Below are positions 22,751-34,530 of a stretch of 64,000 nucleotides of DNA, one piece after another. The position numbers and the translations under genes are program-made. Under the pieces are notes generated by a model. The model did no database searches. It was given only the letters and a program-made list of their open reading frames with translations, and was not told where the DNA came from. This DNA comes from Polynucleobacter nymphae. GTDB lineage: Bacteria > Pseudomonadota > Gammaproteobacteria > Burkholderiales > Burkholderiaceae. The first letter of the stretch is position 1. Every line of letters begins with the position of its first letter. The stretch spans positions 1,178,001 through 1,242,000 of the forward strand of contig NZ_JACVPA010000001.1 in assembly GCF_018882155.1 (NCBI RefSeq). The letters are read 5' to 3'.

Positions 22751-23221
22751 TTAGAAGCGGAAATGTGAGAAAGCTTTATTAGCTTCTGCCATACGGTGAA
22801 CTTCTTCACGCTTCTTCATTGCGCCGCCACGACCTTCAGCAGCTTCTAATAATTCATTGGCTAAACGTTGAGCCATCGATTTCTCGCCACGCTTTTTAGC
22901 AGCTTCGCGCACCCAGCGCATGGCCAAAGCGGAACGGCGTGATGGACGAACTTCAACAGGAACCTGGTAGTTAGCACCACCAACACGACGGCTCTTTACT
23001 TCAACCATTGGCTTAACATTGCCCATGGCTGTAGAAAAAATTTCGAGCGGCTCTTTCTTTGCTTTTTTCTCGATGTGGTCAAAGGCACCGTAAACGATAC
23101 GCTCTGCAACCGATTTCTTGCCGTCCAACATGAGGACGTTCATAAATTTGGCTACTTCTACATTGCCGAATTTTGGATCCGGCAAAATTTCCCGTTTGGG
23201 AACTTCACGACGACGTGGCAT
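22751..23221 (-). CDS. rpsG: 30S ribosomal protein S7
   Basis: 156 residues starting [19 protein letters not shown] with [22 protein letters not shown]. Primary binder of the 16S 3' major domain. In E. coli S7 represses the str operon by binding the rpsL-rpsG spacer; here that spacer is 163 bp and holds two inverted repeats. Confidence 0.97.
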   Translation of the reverse strand: MPRRREVPKREILPDPKFGNVEVAKFMNVLMLDGKKSVAERIVYGAFDHIEKKAKKEPLEIFSTAMGNVKPMVEVKSRRVGGANYQVPVEVRPSRRSALAMRWVREAAKKRGEKSMAQRLANELLEAAEGRGGAMKKREEVHRMAEANKAFSHFRF

Positions 23222-23384
23222 AACTATTCCTTCAGTTCAGTTAGGGGCGGCCTTTTTGGATCGCCCACTCCGGTTACCCTACTATCTAGAAAAAATTTCT
23301 AGACGGAGCAACCACTTACTTGTCTTTTAAGTCTGACAAAAAAATGACTTACTGCAAAAACTTTGTTGCTTATCTAATAAAAGA
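23222..23384 (-). promoter_or_regulatory. rpsL-rpsG intercistronic region, possible S7 control site
   Basis: 163 bp containing TCTAGAAA / TTTCTAGA (23285-23303, 3-nt loop) and GGGCG / CGCCC (23245-23266). In enterics this spacer is the S7 translational operator. I see paired elements but cannot align them to the E. coli site, so the assignment is by position only. Confidence 0.35.
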
Positions 23385-23765
23385 TTAAGCTGCCTTCTTA
23401 GCGCGTTTAGCACCGTACTTGGAACGCGATTGCTTGCGGTCTTTAACGCCTTGCAAGTCAAGTGAACCGCGAACGATGTGGTAACGCACACCTGGCAAAT
23501 CCTTTACACGACCGCCGCGGATCAACACTACTGAGTGTTCCTGGAGGTTGTGGCCTTCACCACCAATGTATGAAATCACTTCAAAACCATTGGTTAAGCG
23601 AACTTTAGCTACTTTACGAAGTGCAGAGTTCGGTTTTTTAGGGGTGGTTGTGTACACACGTGTACAGACACCACGGCGCTGCGGACTGTTTTCCAGTGCA
23701 GGGCTTTTGCTTTTAACGGTCAGCCTTGATCTTGGCTTACGTATTAATTGATTAATTGTTGGCAT
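23385..23765 (-). CDS. rpsL: 30S ribosomal protein S12
   Basis: 126 residues starting [12 protein letters not shown], with the decoding-site segments [12 protein letters not shown] and [17 protein letters not shown]. The lysines at the two classic streptomycin positions are wild type, so no resistance substitution is seen. First gene of the str operon and preceded by a strong promoter at 23870-23898. Confidence 0.97.
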   Translation of the reverse strand: MPTINQLIRKPRSRLTVKSKSPALENSPQRRGVCTRVYTTTPKKPNSALRKVAKVRLTNGFEVISYIGGEGHNLQEHSVVLIRGGRVKDLPGVRYHIVRGSLDLQGVKDRKQSRSKYGAKRAKKAA

Positions 23766-23869
23766 AAAATAGCTCGGTTAGTACTTCTTTGTTGCTTTCT
23801 TCAAGAAAATCAATGACTTAGAGAATTTCTAGGTCAAAAAGACCCTCTTCTGAATCAGTAGAACTCAGC

Positions 23870-23898
23870 ATTCTAGCTTGGCCAGCCTTTTCCGTCAA
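23870..23898 (-). promoter_or_regulatory. Sigma-70-type promoter of the str operon
   Basis: On the - strand TTGACG (23898-23893), a 17-bp spacer and TAGAAT (23875-23870) form a near-consensus promoter. It lies between the rpoC terminator and rpsL, giving a leader of roughly 100 nt. Confidence 0.85.
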
Positions 23899-23908
23899 CC
23901 AAATGGGG

Positions 23909-23932
23909 AAAAAACTGGCCATATCCAGCCAG
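23909..23932 (-). terminator. Intrinsic terminator after rpoC
   Basis: On the - strand CTGGC / GCCAG with an 8-nt loop is followed by six T residues, starting 11 nt after the rpoC stop. It separates the rpoBC unit from the str promoter. Confidence 0.85.
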
Positions 23933-23942
23933 AATGACCAAA

Positions 23943-26900
23943 TTAGCTCGGATCAGCCTCCCCAGCAGGAGCAACGACTTCAGCCTCAATTTCTACAGGC
24001 ATATTGGCCATTGCTTCCTCTTCGGCGGCAATCATTTGGGCGCGATCACGCTCGAATTGCTCTCTGACCTTGCGGGCACGGCGGTAAGACAAGCCGGTAC
24101 CAGCAGGAATCAGGCGACCAATAATGACGTTTTCCTTGAGTCCACGGAGTGTATCGGTCTTGCCCATAATTGCGGCTTCAGTCAATACGCGGGTAGTTTC
24201 TTGGAAAGAAGCCGCTGAAATGAAGCTATCTGTCGACAAGGACGCCTTAGTAATACCCAGTAATACGTTCTCAAACAGAGCTGGGCGCTTACCTTCAGCA
24301 ATCACTAAATCGTTCGCATCATAGAGCTTTGAACGCTCAACTTGTTCACCGGTGATGTAAGCAGTATCGCCACCATCAGTAATTTGCACGCGACGCAGCA
24401 TTTGACGCACGATCACTTCAATGTGCTTGTCATTAATCTTCACGCCTTGCAAACGATAAACGTCTTGAACTTCATCAACGATGTAGATAGCCAACTCTTC
24501 AATACCTCTGAGCGTCAAGATGTCGTGTGGATCGGCAGGGCCTTCCACAATCATCTCGCCCTTGTTCACAACTTGACCGTCATGAACGAGAACTTGCTTC
24601 TCTTTAGGAATTAAGAATTCATTAGCTTCGCCGTCCATATCGGTAATTACCAAACGTTGTTTACCTTTGGTTTCTTTACCGAAGGAGACTGTTCCAGTGA
24701 CTTTCGCCAATACAGCTGCATCTTTTGGTGAACGTGCTTCGAACAATTCTGCAACGCGTGGCAAACCACCAGTAATGTCGCGAGTCTTCTGTGATTCGAT
24801 TGGAATACGCGCTAATACCTCGCCAACTTCAACCTTCTGGCCATCTTTAACAGTAATCAAAGCGCCAACTTGCAGGCCAATGTTTACTGGATGATCAGTG
24901 CCAGCGATCAATACCTCTTCGCCTTTAGCATCGATCAAGTTAATGAATGGACGAACGCCTTTGCTTGCAGCACTACGACGTTTGCCATCAATCACCACCA
25001 AAGTGGAAAGACCAGTGACTTCGTCAACCTGCTTAGCAACGGTTACACCTTCTTCAACGTTGTCGAAGCGAGCGATACCAGCGTACTCAGAAATAATCGG
25101 ACGTGTTAACGGATCCCATGTTGCCAAGCTTGCGCCAGCCTTAACTGCTGCACCTTCTTTTAACGAAAGGGTTGCACCGTAAGGCACTTTATGACGTTCG
25201 CGCTCACGACCATTGTCATCAACGATCAAGGCTTCACCAGAACGTGAAATCACGATCTGCTCACCCTTTGCGTTCTTCACAACACGCATCGTGCCGGAGA
25301 ACTTCAATGCACCGTTAGACTTGGCTTCAATATTACTTGCAACCAATGCACGTGATGCTGCGCCACCAATGTGGAAGGTACGCATAGTTAACTGTGTGCC
25401 TGGCTCACCAATGGATTGAGCAGCAATAACACCCACTGCCTCACCAACGTTTACCAAACCACCGCGACCTAAGTCACGTCCATAGCACTTCGCGCACAAA
25501 CCAAAGCGAGTTAAGCAAGACAGTACTGTGCGAACTTTAACTTCGTCGATACCCAATGCAACGATTTGATCAACATGATCTTCATCGAGCAAGGTGTCAT
25601 TAGGAACGATGACTTCTTGCGTATCTGGGTGAACAACATCACCGATACATACACGACCCAAGATGCGGTCACGCAATGCTTCGATAATTTCGCCGCCTTC
25701 AACCAGCGCCTTCATAGTTACACCATTCGTTGCGCCACAATCATCTTCGATCACCACGAGATCTTGAGTAACGTCGCATAAACGACGAGTCAAGTAACCA
25801 GAGTTCGCTGTCTTCAACGCAGTATCTGCTAGACCTTTACGAGCACCGTGGGTTGAGATGAAGTACTGCAATACATTCAAACCTTCACGGAAGTTTGCAG
25901 TAATTGGGGTTTCAATAATGGAGCCATCCGGCTTAGCCATCAAACCACGCATACCGGCTAACTGACGAATCTGCGCTGCAGATCCACGCGCACCAGAATC
26001 CGCCATCATGTAGATGGAGTTAAAGGATTCTTGACGCACAGTTTTACCGTGACGGTCGACTACGTCAACATGTGACAACTCATCCATCATCGCTTTACCA
26101 ACTTGGTCACCTGCAGCACCCCAAATATCAACCACGTTGTTATAACGCTCTTGATTGGTTACAAGACCTGACATGAACTGCTTGTCATATTCCTTAACCT
26201 TGGTAGAAGCCTCAGTAATGATGCGCTCTTTAGATGTTGGGATCAGCATATCGTCGATTGCAACCGAGATACCGGCATTAGTCGCCAAGCGGAAACCAGA
26301 CTGTAGGAGGCGATCGGCAAAAATCACAGTTTCACGAAGACCGCACTTACGGAATGAAGTGTTGATCAAACGTGAGATTTCTTTTTTCTTCAGAGGTTTA
26401 TTAATTTCCTCAAAAGTCATACCCTTAGGCAAAATCTCAGACAAGATTGCACGGCCAACTGAGGTTTGATAAATCGAAGTTTTTTCAGCAAAACGCGCAT
26501 CGCCTTCTGCTTTCTTATCCACAATCTCAAACTCGGTAATACGCACGGCAACACGTGAAGCTAATTCAACTTCTCCAGCTTCATATGCACGCACAACTTC
26601 AGTGATATTCGCGAAGACCATGCCTTCGCCTTTACCATTGATCTTGTCGCGGGTAGCGTAGTACAGACCCAACACCACGTCCTGTGAAGGAACAATTGAT
26701 GGCTCACCGTTAGCTGGGAACAACACGTTGTTCGAAGCCAACATCAAGGTGCGTGCTTCCATTTGCGCTTCGAGCGACAAAGGAACGTGAACCGCCATTT
26801 GGTCACCGTCAAAGTCAGCGTTAAATGCCGCGCAGACTAATGGGTGCAACTGGATTGCTTTACCTTCAATCAGCATTGGCTCAAAAGCCTGAATACCGAG

Positions 26901-28205
26901 ACGGTGCAATGTAGGCGCACGGTTGAGCATGATTGGATGCTCACGAATCACTTCTTCGAGAATATCCCAAACGATTGGAGTCTGGCTTTCAACTTCCTTC
27001 TTCGCAGCCTTAATTGTGGTTGCAATTCCCAAAGTCTCAAGCTTGTTGAAAATAAATGGCTTGAATAATTCTAAGGCCATCAATTTTGGTAAGCCGCACT
27101 GATGCAATTTCAAAGTAGGGCCAACCACGATGACTGAACGACCAGAGTAGTCAACGCGTTTACCCAATAAGTTTTGACGGAAACGACCGCTCTTACCTTT
27201 AATCATCTCAGCCAAGGACTTGAGAGGGCGCTTGTTAGCGCCAGTCATAGCCTTACCGCGACGACCGTTGTCGAGCAATGAGTCAACCGCTTCTTGCAAC
27301 ATGCGTTTTTCGTTACGAACAATAATCTCTGGTGCGCGCAACTCTAACAAACGCTTCAAACGGTTGTTACGGTTGATCACACGACGATAGAGATCGTTCA
27401 AATCGGAAGTAGCAAAGCGACCGCCATCCAATGGCACCAATGGGCGCAATTCGGGTGGCAATACTGGCAACACTTCCATGATCATCCAGTCAGGCTTAAT
27501 CCCTGAAGTCTGGAACGCCTCGAGCACTTTTAAGCGCTTAGCGTATTTCTTGATCTTGGCATCGCTACCAGTAGCTTTTAATTCAGCACGAATAGTCTCT
27601 ACTTCACGATCGATATCAATCGAACGTAATAGATCACGAATACCTTCGGCGCCCATGATGGCGGTAAATGCACCATCACCATACTCTTCAGTCTTAGCAA
27701 TGTATTCATCTTCAGACATGATCTGAGCGCGCTTCATTGCGCCTTCAGGGGTCATGCCAGGATCAACCACGACATATGCTTCAAAGTAGAGAACGCGCTC
27801 AATATCACGCAATGTCATATCGAGAACCATGCCCAAGCGGGATGGTAAGGACTTCAAGAACCAAATGTGTGCAACGGGGGCCGCCAACTCAATGTGGCCC
27901 ATGCGCTCACGACGAACCTTAGCGAGGGTTACTTCAACGCCGCACTTTTCGCAAATAACACCGCGGAACTTTAAGCGCTTGTACTTGCCGCATAAGCACT
28001 CGTAGTCTTTGGTTGGTCCAAAAATCTTGGCGCAGAACAAACCATCACGCTCGGGCTTAAAAGTCCGATAGTTGATAGTTTCTGGTTTGCGTACTTCACC
28101 AAAAGACCATGAGCGAATTTTCTCAGGAGAAGCGAGACCAATTTTGATGACATCAAACTGTTCTTCGCCCTGTGTTTGCTTAAATAAATCGAGCAATGCT
28201 TTCAT
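23943..28205 (-). CDS. rpoC: RNA polymerase beta' subunit
   Basis: 1420 residues from ATG 28205 ([18 protein letters not shown]). This start is preferred to an upstream one that would overlap rpoB because it matches the family, and it begins one nucleotide after the rpoB stop. Visible are the N-terminal zinc ribbon ([20 protein letters not shown]), the catalytic [12 protein letters not shown] near residue 460, the second zinc site (CDVTQD...[16 protein letters not shown]) and the trigger-loop region ([20 protein letters not shown]). A normal full-length catalytic subunit. Confidence 0.97.
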   Translation of the reverse strand: MKALLDLFKQTQGEEQFDVIKIGLASPEKIRSWSFGEVRKPETINYRTFKPERDGLFCAKIFGPTKDYECLCGKYKRLKFRGVICEKCGVEVTLAKVRRERMGHIELAAPVAHIWFLKSLPSRLGMVLDMTLRDIERVLYFEAYVVVDPGMTPEGAMKRAQIMSEDEYIAKTEEYGDGAFTAIMGAEGIRDLLRSIDIDREVETIRAELKATGSDAKIKKYAKRLKVLEAFQTSGIKPDWMIMEVLPVLPPELRPLVPLDGGRFATSDLNDLYRRVINRNNRLKRLLELRAPEIIVRNEKRMLQEAVDSLLDNGRRGKAMTGANKRPLKSLAEMIKGKSGRFRQNLLGKRVDYSGRSVIVVGPTLKLHQCGLPKLMALELFKPFIFNKLETLGIATTIKAAKKEVESQTPIVWDILEEVIREHPIMLNRAPTLHRLGIQAFEPMLIEGKAIQLHPLVCAAFNADFDGDQMAVHVPLSLEAQMEARTLMLASNNVLFPANGEPSIVPSQDVVLGLYYATRDKINGKGEGMVFANITEVVRAYEAGEVELASRVAVRITEFEIVDKKAEGDARFAEKTSIYQTSVGRAILSEILPKGMTFEEINKPLKKKEISRLINTSFRKCGLRETVIFADRLLQSGFRLATNAGISVAIDDMLIPTSKERIITEASTKVKEYDKQFMSGLVTNQERYNNVVDIWGAAGDQVGKAMMDELSHVDVVDRHGKTVRQESFNSIYMMADSGARGSAAQIRQLAGMRGLMAKPDGSIIETPITANFREGLNVLQYFISTHGARKGLADTALKTANSGYLTRRLCDVTQDLVVIEDDCGATNGVTMKALVEGGEIIEALRDRILGRVCIGDVVHPDTQEVIVPNDTLLDEDHVDQIVALGIDEVKVRTVLSCLTRFGLCAKCYGRDLGRGGLVNVGEAVGVIAAQSIGEPGTQLTMRTFHIGGAASRALVASNIEAKSNGALKFSGTMRVVKNAKGEQIVISRSGEALIVDDNGRERERHKVPYGATLSLKEGAAVKAGASLATWDPLTRPIISEYAGIARFDNVEEGVTVAKQVDEVTGLSTLVVIDGKRRSAASKGVRPFINLIDAKGEEVLIAGTDHPVNIGLQVGALITVKDGQKVEVGEVLARIPIESQKTRDITGGLPRVAELFEARSPKDAAVLAKVTGTVSFGKETKGKQRLVITDMDGEANEFLIPKEKQVLVHDGQVVNKGEMIVEGPADPHDILTLRGIEELAIYIVDEVQDVYRLQGVKINDKHIEVIVRQMLRRVQITDGGDTAYITGEQVERSKLYDANDLVIAEGKRPALFENVLLGITKASLSTDSFISAASFQETTRVLTEAAIMGKTDTLRGLKENVIIGRLIPAGTGLSYRRARKVREQFERDRAQMIAAEEEAMANMPVEIEAEVVAPAGEADPS

Positions 28206-28206
28206 A

Positions 28207-31200
28207 TCAGTTGCGCTCCATGTCAATGTCAATACCCAACGAACGGATTTCTTTTACCAGCACGTTGAAGGATTCGGGCATGCCAGCATCAATTGTGTGC
28301 TCGCCCTTGACGATGTTTTCGTAAACCTTGGTACGGCCTGCGACGTCATCGGACTTCACTGTCAGCATTTCCTGCAAGACATATGAAGCACCGTATGCTT
28401 CGAGAGCCCAAACTTCCATCTCACCAAAGCGCTGACCACCAAACTGAGCTTTACCACCCAATGGCTGTTGCGTTACCAATGAGTAAGGTCCGGTTGAACG
28501 TGCATGCATCTTGTCGTCGACCAAATGGTGGAGCTTCAAGACGTGCATTACGCCAACAGTGACTGGACGCTCAAATTGATCGCCAGTCCGACCGTCACAC
28601 AGAATCATTTGCTGACGTGATGGGGTCATCTTCAAAGATTTAGCAACATCTTCTGGATATGCCAACTCGAGCATGCGACTGATTTCTGCTTCAGTAGCAC
28701 CGTCAAACACTGGTGTAGCAAATGGCAAGCCTTGGCGAAGATTCTCAGCCAACACATTGATTTGCTCATCCGTGAAATTGTCGATGTCTTCGATGCGACC
28801 GGTTTCGTTGTAAAGCTGCTTAAAGAACTTACGCATCTCAGTTTGCTTAGCGTGCTCACGAACCATCTCGTCGATACGCTTGCCAATACCTTGAGCTGCC
28901 CAACCTAAGTGGGTTTCCAAGATCTGGCCGACGTTCATACGGGAAGGAACACCCAATGGATTCAAGACGATGTCAACAGGGCGTCCGTCAGCCATAAATG
29001 GCATGTCTTCCGCAGGGGCAATTTTAGAAACCACACCCTTATTACCGTGACGACCGGCCATCTTGTCACCAGGCTGTAAGCGACGCTTAACAGCTAAGTA
29101 CACCTTAACCATCTTAGTTACGCCAGGCTGCAAATCATCACCCTGGGTAAGCTTAGTGCGCTTCTCTTCAAAAGCTTCATCAAACTGTTTACGTTTCGCT
29201 TCAATGGAAGATTTAATCGCCTCAACTTGAGAAGCAATATCATCATCCGCTGGACGAATATCGAACCAATGGTATTTATCCAAATCAGCAAGGTAATCCT
29301 TGTCGATCTTGCTGCCTTTAGCTAATTTCTTAGGGCCACCGTTAACAACTTTGCCAACCAGCAGCTTTTCTAAACGCATGAAAGCATCGCCCTCAACAAT
29401 ACGCAACTGATCGTTTAAGTCCAAGCGATAGCGTTGCAATTCTTCCTGAATAATTGCTTGTGCACGTGCATCGCGCTCAATGCCTTCACGAGTGAAGACC
29501 TGAACATCAATGACGGTACCAATCATTCCTGAAGGAACACGCAAAGAGGTATCTTTAACATCAGATGCTTTTTCACCGAAGATCGCACGCAGTAACTTCT
29601 CTTCAGGAGTGAGAGTAGTCTCGCCCTTTGGAGTTACCTTACCAACTAATACGTCGCCAGCTTCAACTTCAGCACCGATGTACACAATACCGCTCTCATC
29701 CAAACGGGAAAGTTGTGACTCTGCCAAATTGGAAATATCGCGAGTAATTTCTTCTGAACCAAGCTTAGTATCACGCGCAACAATCGACAACTCTTCAATA
29801 TGAATAGAGGTGTAACGATCGTCAGCAACCACTTTCTCAGAAATCAAGATTGAATCTTCGAAGTTGTAACCGTTCCACGGCATAAATGCCACAGTCATGT
29901 TTTGACCCAAAGCCAACTCACCCAAATCGGTAGATGCGCCATCAGCAACAACGTCGCCTCGTACAACACGATCGCCAACCTTCACGATTGGACGTTGGTT
30001 GATATTGGTGTTTTGGTTTGAACGGGTGTATTTGATGAGGTTGTAAATATCTACACCAACTTCACCAGCTGCAGTTTCGTCATCGTTCACACGAATCACA
30101 ACACGGTTTGCATCAACGTAATCCACGATACCGCCACGGTTAGCCAATACAACAGTACCCGAGTCAACTGCAACAATGCGCTCTAAGCCTGTACCAACCA
30201 ATGGCTTATCTGGACGCAAGCAAGGAACTGCTTGACGCTGCATGTTCGCACCCATCAAGGCACGGTTTGCATCATCGTGCTCCAAAAATGGTACGAGTGA
30301 GGCAGCAGCAGAAACGATCTGGCTAGGAGCAACGTCAATAAAATTGATGCGCTCTGGGCTAACCATCATGGTCTCACCAGCTTCACGTGCAGAAACTAAC
30401 TCATCAGCTAACTTACCATTTTTATCGATCGTCGCGTTAGCCTGAGCAATCACATACTTGGCTTCTTCAATCGCAGAGAGGTAAACCACTTCATCGCTTA
30501 CCTTGCTATTAGCAACCTTACGGTATGGAGTCTCTAAGAAACCATGCTCATTCAAACGCGCAAAGAGTGCGAGTGAGTTGATTAGACCGATGTTTGGTCC
30601 TTCTGGAGTTTCAATTGGGCAAACACGTCCGTAGTGGGTTGGATGCACGTCGCGCACTTCAAAACCTGCGCGCTCGCGGGTCAAACCACCAGGTCCCAAT
30701 GCAGAAATACGACGCTTGTGCGTAATCTCTGAAAGTGGGTTGGTTTGGTCCATAAATTGGGACAACTGTGAAGAACCGAAGAACTCACGAATCGCAGAAG
30801 AGATTGGCTTGCTGTTAATCAAGTCATGCGGCATGAGGTTTTCTGTTTCGGCTTGGCCTAGACGTTCTTTAACCGCACGCTCAACACGTGATAAACCAGC
30901 ACGGAATTGGTTTTCGGCCAATTCACCAACGCAACGTACACGACGATTACCTAAGTGATCGATATCGTCTACTTCGCCCTTGCCGTTACGTAAATCAACG
31001 AGAGACTTAATGGTGTCGAGAATATCTTCGTTCGACAGAACCATTGCACCTTCCATCTCAGCGCGGCTAAGACGGCTATTGACCTTCATACGGCCAACAC
31101 GAGATAAGTCGTAGGTATCTTCACTGTAGAACAAACGCTGGAACAAAGCTTCAACAGCATCTTCAGTTGGAGGCTCACCAGGACGCATCATGCGATAGAT

Positions 31201-32307
31201 GGCAATACGAGCAGCCATTTGATCAGCAGTTTCATCAGTACGTAATGTCTGAGAAATATACGCGCCAGAATCTAAATCATTGGTGTAAATGGTTTCCAAT
31301 TGCTTAATGCCTGCATCACGCAATGAAGCCAATAAATCTTCAGTGATTTCATCGTTCGCGTATGCCAAGATTTCACCAGAATCTGGATCAACAATATTGC
31401 GTGCAACCACACGACCAACTAAATAGTCATCTGGTACAGCGATTGTTTTGGTCTTTGCAGCTTCGAGTTCACGAATATGCTTTGCATTAATACGCTTGTC
31501 TTTTTGAATAACAACCACGCCATTTTTATCAAGCACATCAAAGTTAGCCAACTGTCCACGCAAACGCTCTGGAACAAATTCCATTGAGCCGCCATTGGCG
31601 GTTAACGCAAAATGATCAAAGTTAAAGAAGTTTGCAAGAATCTGCTCGTTGTTTAAACCGATTGCTTTAAGCAAAATGGTGACGGGCATCTTACGACGAC
31701 GGTCAACGCGGAAATACAGAATATCTTTTGGATCAAACTCGAAATCAAGCCATGAGCCACGGTAAGGAATGATGCGCGCTGAGAACAGCAACTTACCAGA
31801 ACTATGGGTTTTGCCCTTATCGTGCTCAAAGAACACGCCTGGGGAACGATGCAACTGAGAAACAATCACGCGCTCAGTACCGTTGATCACAAAAGAGCCA
31901 TTTTCTGTCATGAGTGGAATTTCACCCATATAGACTTCGCTCTCTTTTACCTCTTTTACCTTAGTAGGCGCTTCGCGATCATAAATAATCAAGCGAACTT
32001 TTGCGCGTAGGGCAGAGTGGTAGGTGTAACCACGCTGTTGACATTCTTTAACGTCAAATGGTGGCTGTGATAACTGGTAAGACACGTATTCCATACGTGC
32101 ATAGCCGTTGTTAGACACAATAGGGAATGCTGAAGTAAAGGCAGCTTGAAGTCCCTCAGTAAGACGAGACATGGCTGGCTTTTCAGCCTGTAAAAATTTA
32201 GCGTAGGATTCCAGCTGCGTTGCGATCAGGTACGGAACCTGGTGGTTATTTACGCGTTTAGCAAAGCTTTTACGGACTCGCTTGCGTTCGGTGAAGCTAT
32301 AGTTCAT
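28207..32307 (-). CDS. rpoB: RNA polymerase beta subunit
   Basis: 1366 residues from ATG 32307 ([18 protein letters not shown]), chosen for its GGAG ribosome site 5 nt upstream and family match. The rifampicin region reads [22 protein letters not shown] followed by ISALGPGG, with wild-type residues at the positions equivalent to E. coli D516, H526 and S531. The C-terminal [24 protein letters not shown] motif is intact. Preceded by a 226-bp spacer from rplL with alternative hairpins (see separate entry). Confidence 0.97.
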   Translation of the reverse strand: MNYSFTERKRVRKSFAKRVNNHQVPYLIATQLESYAKFLQAEKPAMSRLTEGLQAAFTSAFPIVSNNGYARMEYVSYQLSQPPFDVKECQQRGYTYHSALRAKVRLIIYDREAPTKVKEVKESEVYMGEIPLMTENGSFVINGTERVIVSQLHRSPGVFFEHDKGKTHSSGKLLFSARIIPYRGSWLDFEFDPKDILYFRVDRRRKMPVTILLKAIGLNNEQILANFFNFDHFALTANGGSMEFVPERLRGQLANFDVLDKNGVVVIQKDKRINAKHIRELEAAKTKTIAVPDDYLVGRVVARNIVDPDSGEILAYANDEITEDLLASLRDAGIKQLETIYTNDLDSGAYISQTLRTDETADQMAARIAIYRMMRPGEPPTEDAVEALFQRLFYSEDTYDLSRVGRMKVNSRLSRAEMEGAMVLSNEDILDTIKSLVDLRNGKGEVDDIDHLGNRRVRCVGELAENQFRAGLSRVERAVKERLGQAETENLMPHDLINSKPISSAIREFFGSSQLSQFMDQTNPLSEITHKRRISALGPGGLTRERAGFEVRDVHPTHYGRVCPIETPEGPNIGLINSLALFARLNEHGFLETPYRKVANSKVSDEVVYLSAIEEAKYVIAQANATIDKNGKLADELVSAREAGETMMVSPERINFIDVAPSQIVSAAASLVPFLEHDDANRALMGANMQRQAVPCLRPDKPLVGTGLERIVAVDSGTVVLANRGGIVDYVDANRVVIRVNDDETAAGEVGVDIYNLIKYTRSNQNTNINQRPIVKVGDRVVRGDVVADGASTDLGELALGQNMTVAFMPWNGYNFEDSILISEKVVADDRYTSIHIEELSIVARDTKLGSEEITRDISNLAESQLSRLDESGIVYIGAEVEAGDVLVGKVTPKGETTLTPEEKLLRAIFGEKASDVKDTSLRVPSGMIGTVIDVQVFTREGIERDARAQAIIQEELQRYRLDLNDQLRIVEGDAFMRLEKLLVGKVVNGGPKKLAKGSKIDKDYLADLDKYHWFDIRPADDDIASQVEAIKSSIEAKRKQFDEAFEEKRTKLTQGDDLQPGVTKMVKVYLAVKRRLQPGDKMAGRHGNKGVVSKIAPAEDMPFMADGRPVDIVLNPLGVPSRMNVGQILETHLGWAAQGIGKRIDEMVREHAKQTEMRKFFKQLYNETGRIEDIDNFTDEQINVLAENLRQGLPFATPVFDGATEAEISRMLELAYPEDVAKSLKMTPSRQQMILCDGRTGDQFERPVTVGVMHVLKLHHLVDDKMHARSTGPYSLVTQQPLGGKAQFGGQRFGEMEVWALEAYGASYVLQEMLTVKSDDVAGRTKVYENIVKGEHTIDAGMPESFNVLVKEIRSLGIDIDMERN

Positions 32308-32434
32308 TTCATCTCCGAATTCAGCGACTGTACAAAGATTTGGCGATTGGCCACTACCAATCACTGGCGGACAACACTAAATCGATAGACTTAGTGTCCG
32401 ACCAAACTTGCATTCTGCAGTCGTATCAGAAGGC

Positions 32435-32488
32435 AAACCCGATTTCAATCAGAAATGAAATCGGGTTTGACCACTAATGGTCAAACCC
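32435..32488 (-). promoter_or_regulatory. Mutually exclusive hairpins (candidate attenuator) between rplL and rpoB
   Basis: On the - strand the first hairpin pairs GGGTTTGACCA with TGGTCAAACCC (11 bp, 4-nt loop, 32463-32488). The second pairs AAACCCGATTTCA with TGAAATCGGGTTT (13 bp, 8-nt loop, 32435-32468). Both are perfect and share six positions (32463-32468), so only one can form at a time. The position corresponds to the E. coli rplL-rpoB attenuator/RNase III region. There is no clean T-run. Confidence 0.7.
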
Positions 32489-32494
32489 AACATA

Positions 32495-32523
32495 GCTAAC
32501 GCTCCTTTATGAGAAGCGCTAGC
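32495..32523 (-). repeat. Hairpin just after rplL
   Basis: On the - strand GCTAGCGCT pairs with AGCGTTAGC (9 bp with one G-T, 11-nt loop). It starts about 11 nt after the rplL stop and may protect the 3' end of rplJL mRNA or serve as a processing site. No T-run. Confidence 0.6.
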
Positions 32524-32533
32524 CGAGTTTGTA

Positions 32534-32911
32534 TTACTTGAGTTCTGCTTTAGCGCCAGCTTCTTCGAGCTTCTTCTTAGCTTCTTCAGCAGTTTTCTTG
32601 TCAACGCCCTCTTTGATTGGCTTTGGTGCGCCATCAACCAAGTCCTTAGCTTCTTTCAAGCCAAGGCCAGTAATTTCGCGTACTGCTTTAATTACTGAAA
32701 CTTTGTTTGCGCCAGTTTCGAGCAAGTTAACAGTAAATTCTGTTTGCTCTTCAGCAGCAGCACCGCCACCGCCTGCACCAGCAGGACCAGCAACAGCCAT
32801 CGCTGCAGCTGAAACGCCAAACTTCTCTTCGAACGCTTTAACCAAGTCGTTCAAATCCATTACAGACATGCTACCTACTGCATCAATGATTTCTTCTTTA
32901 GTAATCGCCAT
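32534..32911 (-). CDS. rplL: 50S ribosomal protein L7/L12
   Basis: 125 residues: an N-terminal dimerisation helix pair, an Ala/Gly-rich hinge ([21 protein letters not shown]), and the C-terminal factor-binding domain ([33 protein letters not shown]). Stalk protein that recruits translational GTPases. Cotranscribed with rplJ (36-bp gap). Confidence 0.97.
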   Translation of the reverse strand: MAITKEEIIDAVGSMSVMDLNDLVKAFEEKFGVSAAAMAVAGPAGAGGGGAAAEEQTEFTVNLLETGANKVSVIKAVREITGLGLKEAKDLVDGAPKPIKEGVDKKTAEEAKKKLEEAGAKAELK

Positions 32912-32947
32912 TTTTAGCTCCTAATACTTAAATAGTTAATCTGTCGC

Positions 32948-33589
32948 TTATTCAGCGGCAGGGGTTTCTTTTGCTTCTGGATCTGCGGCTGCAGGCTCTG
33001 CACTTGCTTCTGGAGCGGCTGTTTCGGCAACCACCTCAGCAACAACTTCTGCTGGGGCTGCTACAACTTCAGCTACAGGTGCTGCAACTGGAGCGGGTGC
33101 TCCTGCTGCTTTTTGCGCTGCTACTGCGCCCAATACACGAGCCATCGCAGAAACAGGCGCCAACATCACACCTAACAACTGAGATAACAACTCGTCGCGG
33201 CTTGGAATTGACGCAAGGGATTTAACGCCCGCTACGTCTAACAGCTTGCCGTTATATAAGCCAGCTTTAATGACTAGCATGTCTTGAGTCTTAGCAAAGT
33301 TCTGCAATACTTTTGCCGAAGCAATCGGATCAGCAGAGATGCCGTAAATCAAGGGGCCAACCATCGAATCAGCAAGAGGCTCAAACTGTGTGCCTTGTGC
33401 AGCACGGCGTGCCAATGTGTTCTTCAAAACGCGAAGATATACACCTTGGTCACGTGCGCTAGCACGTAGCTTTGTCAACTGCTCAACTGGAATACCACGG
33501 TATTCAGCAAGCACGACGGTTTGGGCTCCAGCCAATTGAGCGCCGACATCAGCAACAATCGCTTTTTTGTCTTCTACATTCAAAGGCAC
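32948..33589 (-). CDS. rplJ: 50S ribosomal protein L10 with Ala/Pro/Glu-rich C-terminal extension
   Basis: 213 residues from GTG 33589 ([16 protein letters not shown]), with a GGAG ribosome site. The first ~160 residues match L10 ([26 protein letters not shown] ... [31 protein letters not shown]). The last ~55 are low complexity, made of Ala, Val, Pro and Glu with repeated APVA and AEVV units. E. coli L10 is 165 residues, so the extension lies beyond the helix that binds L7/L12 dimers. Stalk base and, in E. coli, autoregulator of this operon. Confidence 0.95.
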   Translation of the reverse strand: MPLNVEDKKAIVADVGAQLAGAQTVVLAEYRGIPVEQLTKLRASARDQGVYLRVLKNTLARRAAQGTQFEPLADSMVGPLIYGISADPIASAKVLQNFAKTQDMLVIKAGLYNGKLLDVAGVKSLASIPSRDELLSQLLGVMLAPVSAMARVLGAVAAQKAAGAPAPVAAPVAEVVAAPAEVVAEVVAETAAPEASAEPAAADPEAKETPAAE

Positions 33590-33602
33590 GGTTTAACTCC
33601 AT

Positions 33603-33716
33603 AAAAACCAACTGTTTCCAGTTGGGGTTACACACCAGCGTCTGATCATTTGTTCACAAAAACTCTTGTGAAAATCTTTTCAGGGTCGCCATCTGCGCTG
33701 GCTCTTACTTTCGTAA
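33603..33716 (-). promoter_or_regulatory. L10 leader-like RNA upstream of rplJ
   Basis: The leader pairs CCAGCG (- strand from 33701) with CGCTGG (33640-33635) around internal hairpins, including CTTAC/GTAAG with a GAAA loop (33703-33716) and TTCACAA/TTGTGAA. This resembles the ribosomal protein L10 leader of proteobacteria that binds L10-L12. Closest to the gene is CCAACTG-GAAA-CAGTTGG followed by TTTTT (33603-33625), a terminator-like hairpin only about 15 nt before the start region. A covariance-model match could not be run. Confidence 0.65.
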
Positions 33717-33770
33717 GGATTAAGAATTTATTCTTTACAAGCAACTCATTCACCAACGGTCTTTGATGTT

Positions 33771-33797
33771 CGACTCTCACTCAAAGAGTGGGAGTCG
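33771..33797 (-). repeat. Hairpin after rplA
   Basis: CGACTCTCACTC and GAGTGGGAGTCG form a 12-bp stem with a 3-nt loop on the + strand (one G-T pair; a C-A mismatch when read as - strand RNA). It lies 30 nt after the rplA stop. It may attenuate transcription into rplJ or mark an mRNA end; no T-run follows. Confidence 0.5.
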
Positions 33798-33826
33798 ACC
33801 CAAAGTTCTTTTTTGTTACAAGCTAC

Positions 33827-34528
33827 TTACTGAGCAGCCTGTAACGATGCCTGGTCTACACGTACGCCTGCACCCATGGTGCTGCTTACGGCAACCTTCT
33901 TTAAAAATATTCCTTTTGATGCAGGTGGCTTTGCTTTATTCAAAGCCTCAAGCAATGCGAGCAAGTTTGATTTCAATGCAGTTGGCTCGAATGAACGACG
34001 GCCAATACTTGCGTGCACAATGCCGGCCTTGTCGACGCGGAACTGAACTTGACCCGCTTTTGCATTCTTCACCGCAGTAGCAACGTCAGGAGTCACTGTT
34101 CCTACTTTTGGATTTGGCATCAAACCACGTGGGCCCAATACTTGACCTAAAGTACCAACAATTTTCATTGTGTCTGGGGATGCGATCAAAACATCAAAAT
34201 CAATTTTGCCGCCCTTAATTTGTTCGGCAAGTTCTTCCATGCCAACGATTTCTGCACCAGCAGCTTTAGCTTGTTCAGCCTTTTCGCCTTGTGCAAAAAC
34301 CGCTACACGAACGTGTTTACCTGTACCAGCTGGGAGCACTACTGCGCCACGCACAACTTGGTCAGATTTCTTAGCATCAATACCCAACTGAACAGCAACG
34401 TCGATAGATTCATCGAACTTCGCAGTTGCGCACTCTTTAACAAGAGTTAAGGCCTCCTCTAATGAGTAGAACTTGTTGCGATCAACCTTAGATTGAATCG
34501 CTTTTACGCGTTTAGATAATTTAGTCAT
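33827..34528 (-). CDS. rplA: 50S ribosomal protein L1
   Basis: 233 residues with [27 protein letters not shown] and the domain II motif [31 protein letters not shown]. Stalk protein that helps release E-site tRNA; in E. coli it represses rplKA translation. 2 bp after rplK. Confidence 0.97.
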   Translation of the reverse strand: MTKLSKRVKAIQSKVDRNKFYSLEEALTLVKECATAKFDESIDVAVQLGIDAKKSDQVVRGAVVLPAGTGKHVRVAVFAQGEKAEQAKAAGAEIVGMEELAEQIKGGKIDFDVLIASPDTMKIVGTLGQVLGPRGLMPNPKVGTVTPDVATAVKNAKAGQVQFRVDKAGIVHASIGRRSFEPTALKSNLLALLEALNKAKPPASKGIFLKKVAVSSTMGAGVRVDQASLQAAQ

Positions 34529-34530
34529 GA

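Noticed and set aside
23943-28232. Longer rpoC start overlapping the rpoB end
   Set aside because: The extra nine residues overlap rpoB and have no counterpart in the family; ATG 28205 gives [10 protein letters not shown], the expected beginning.
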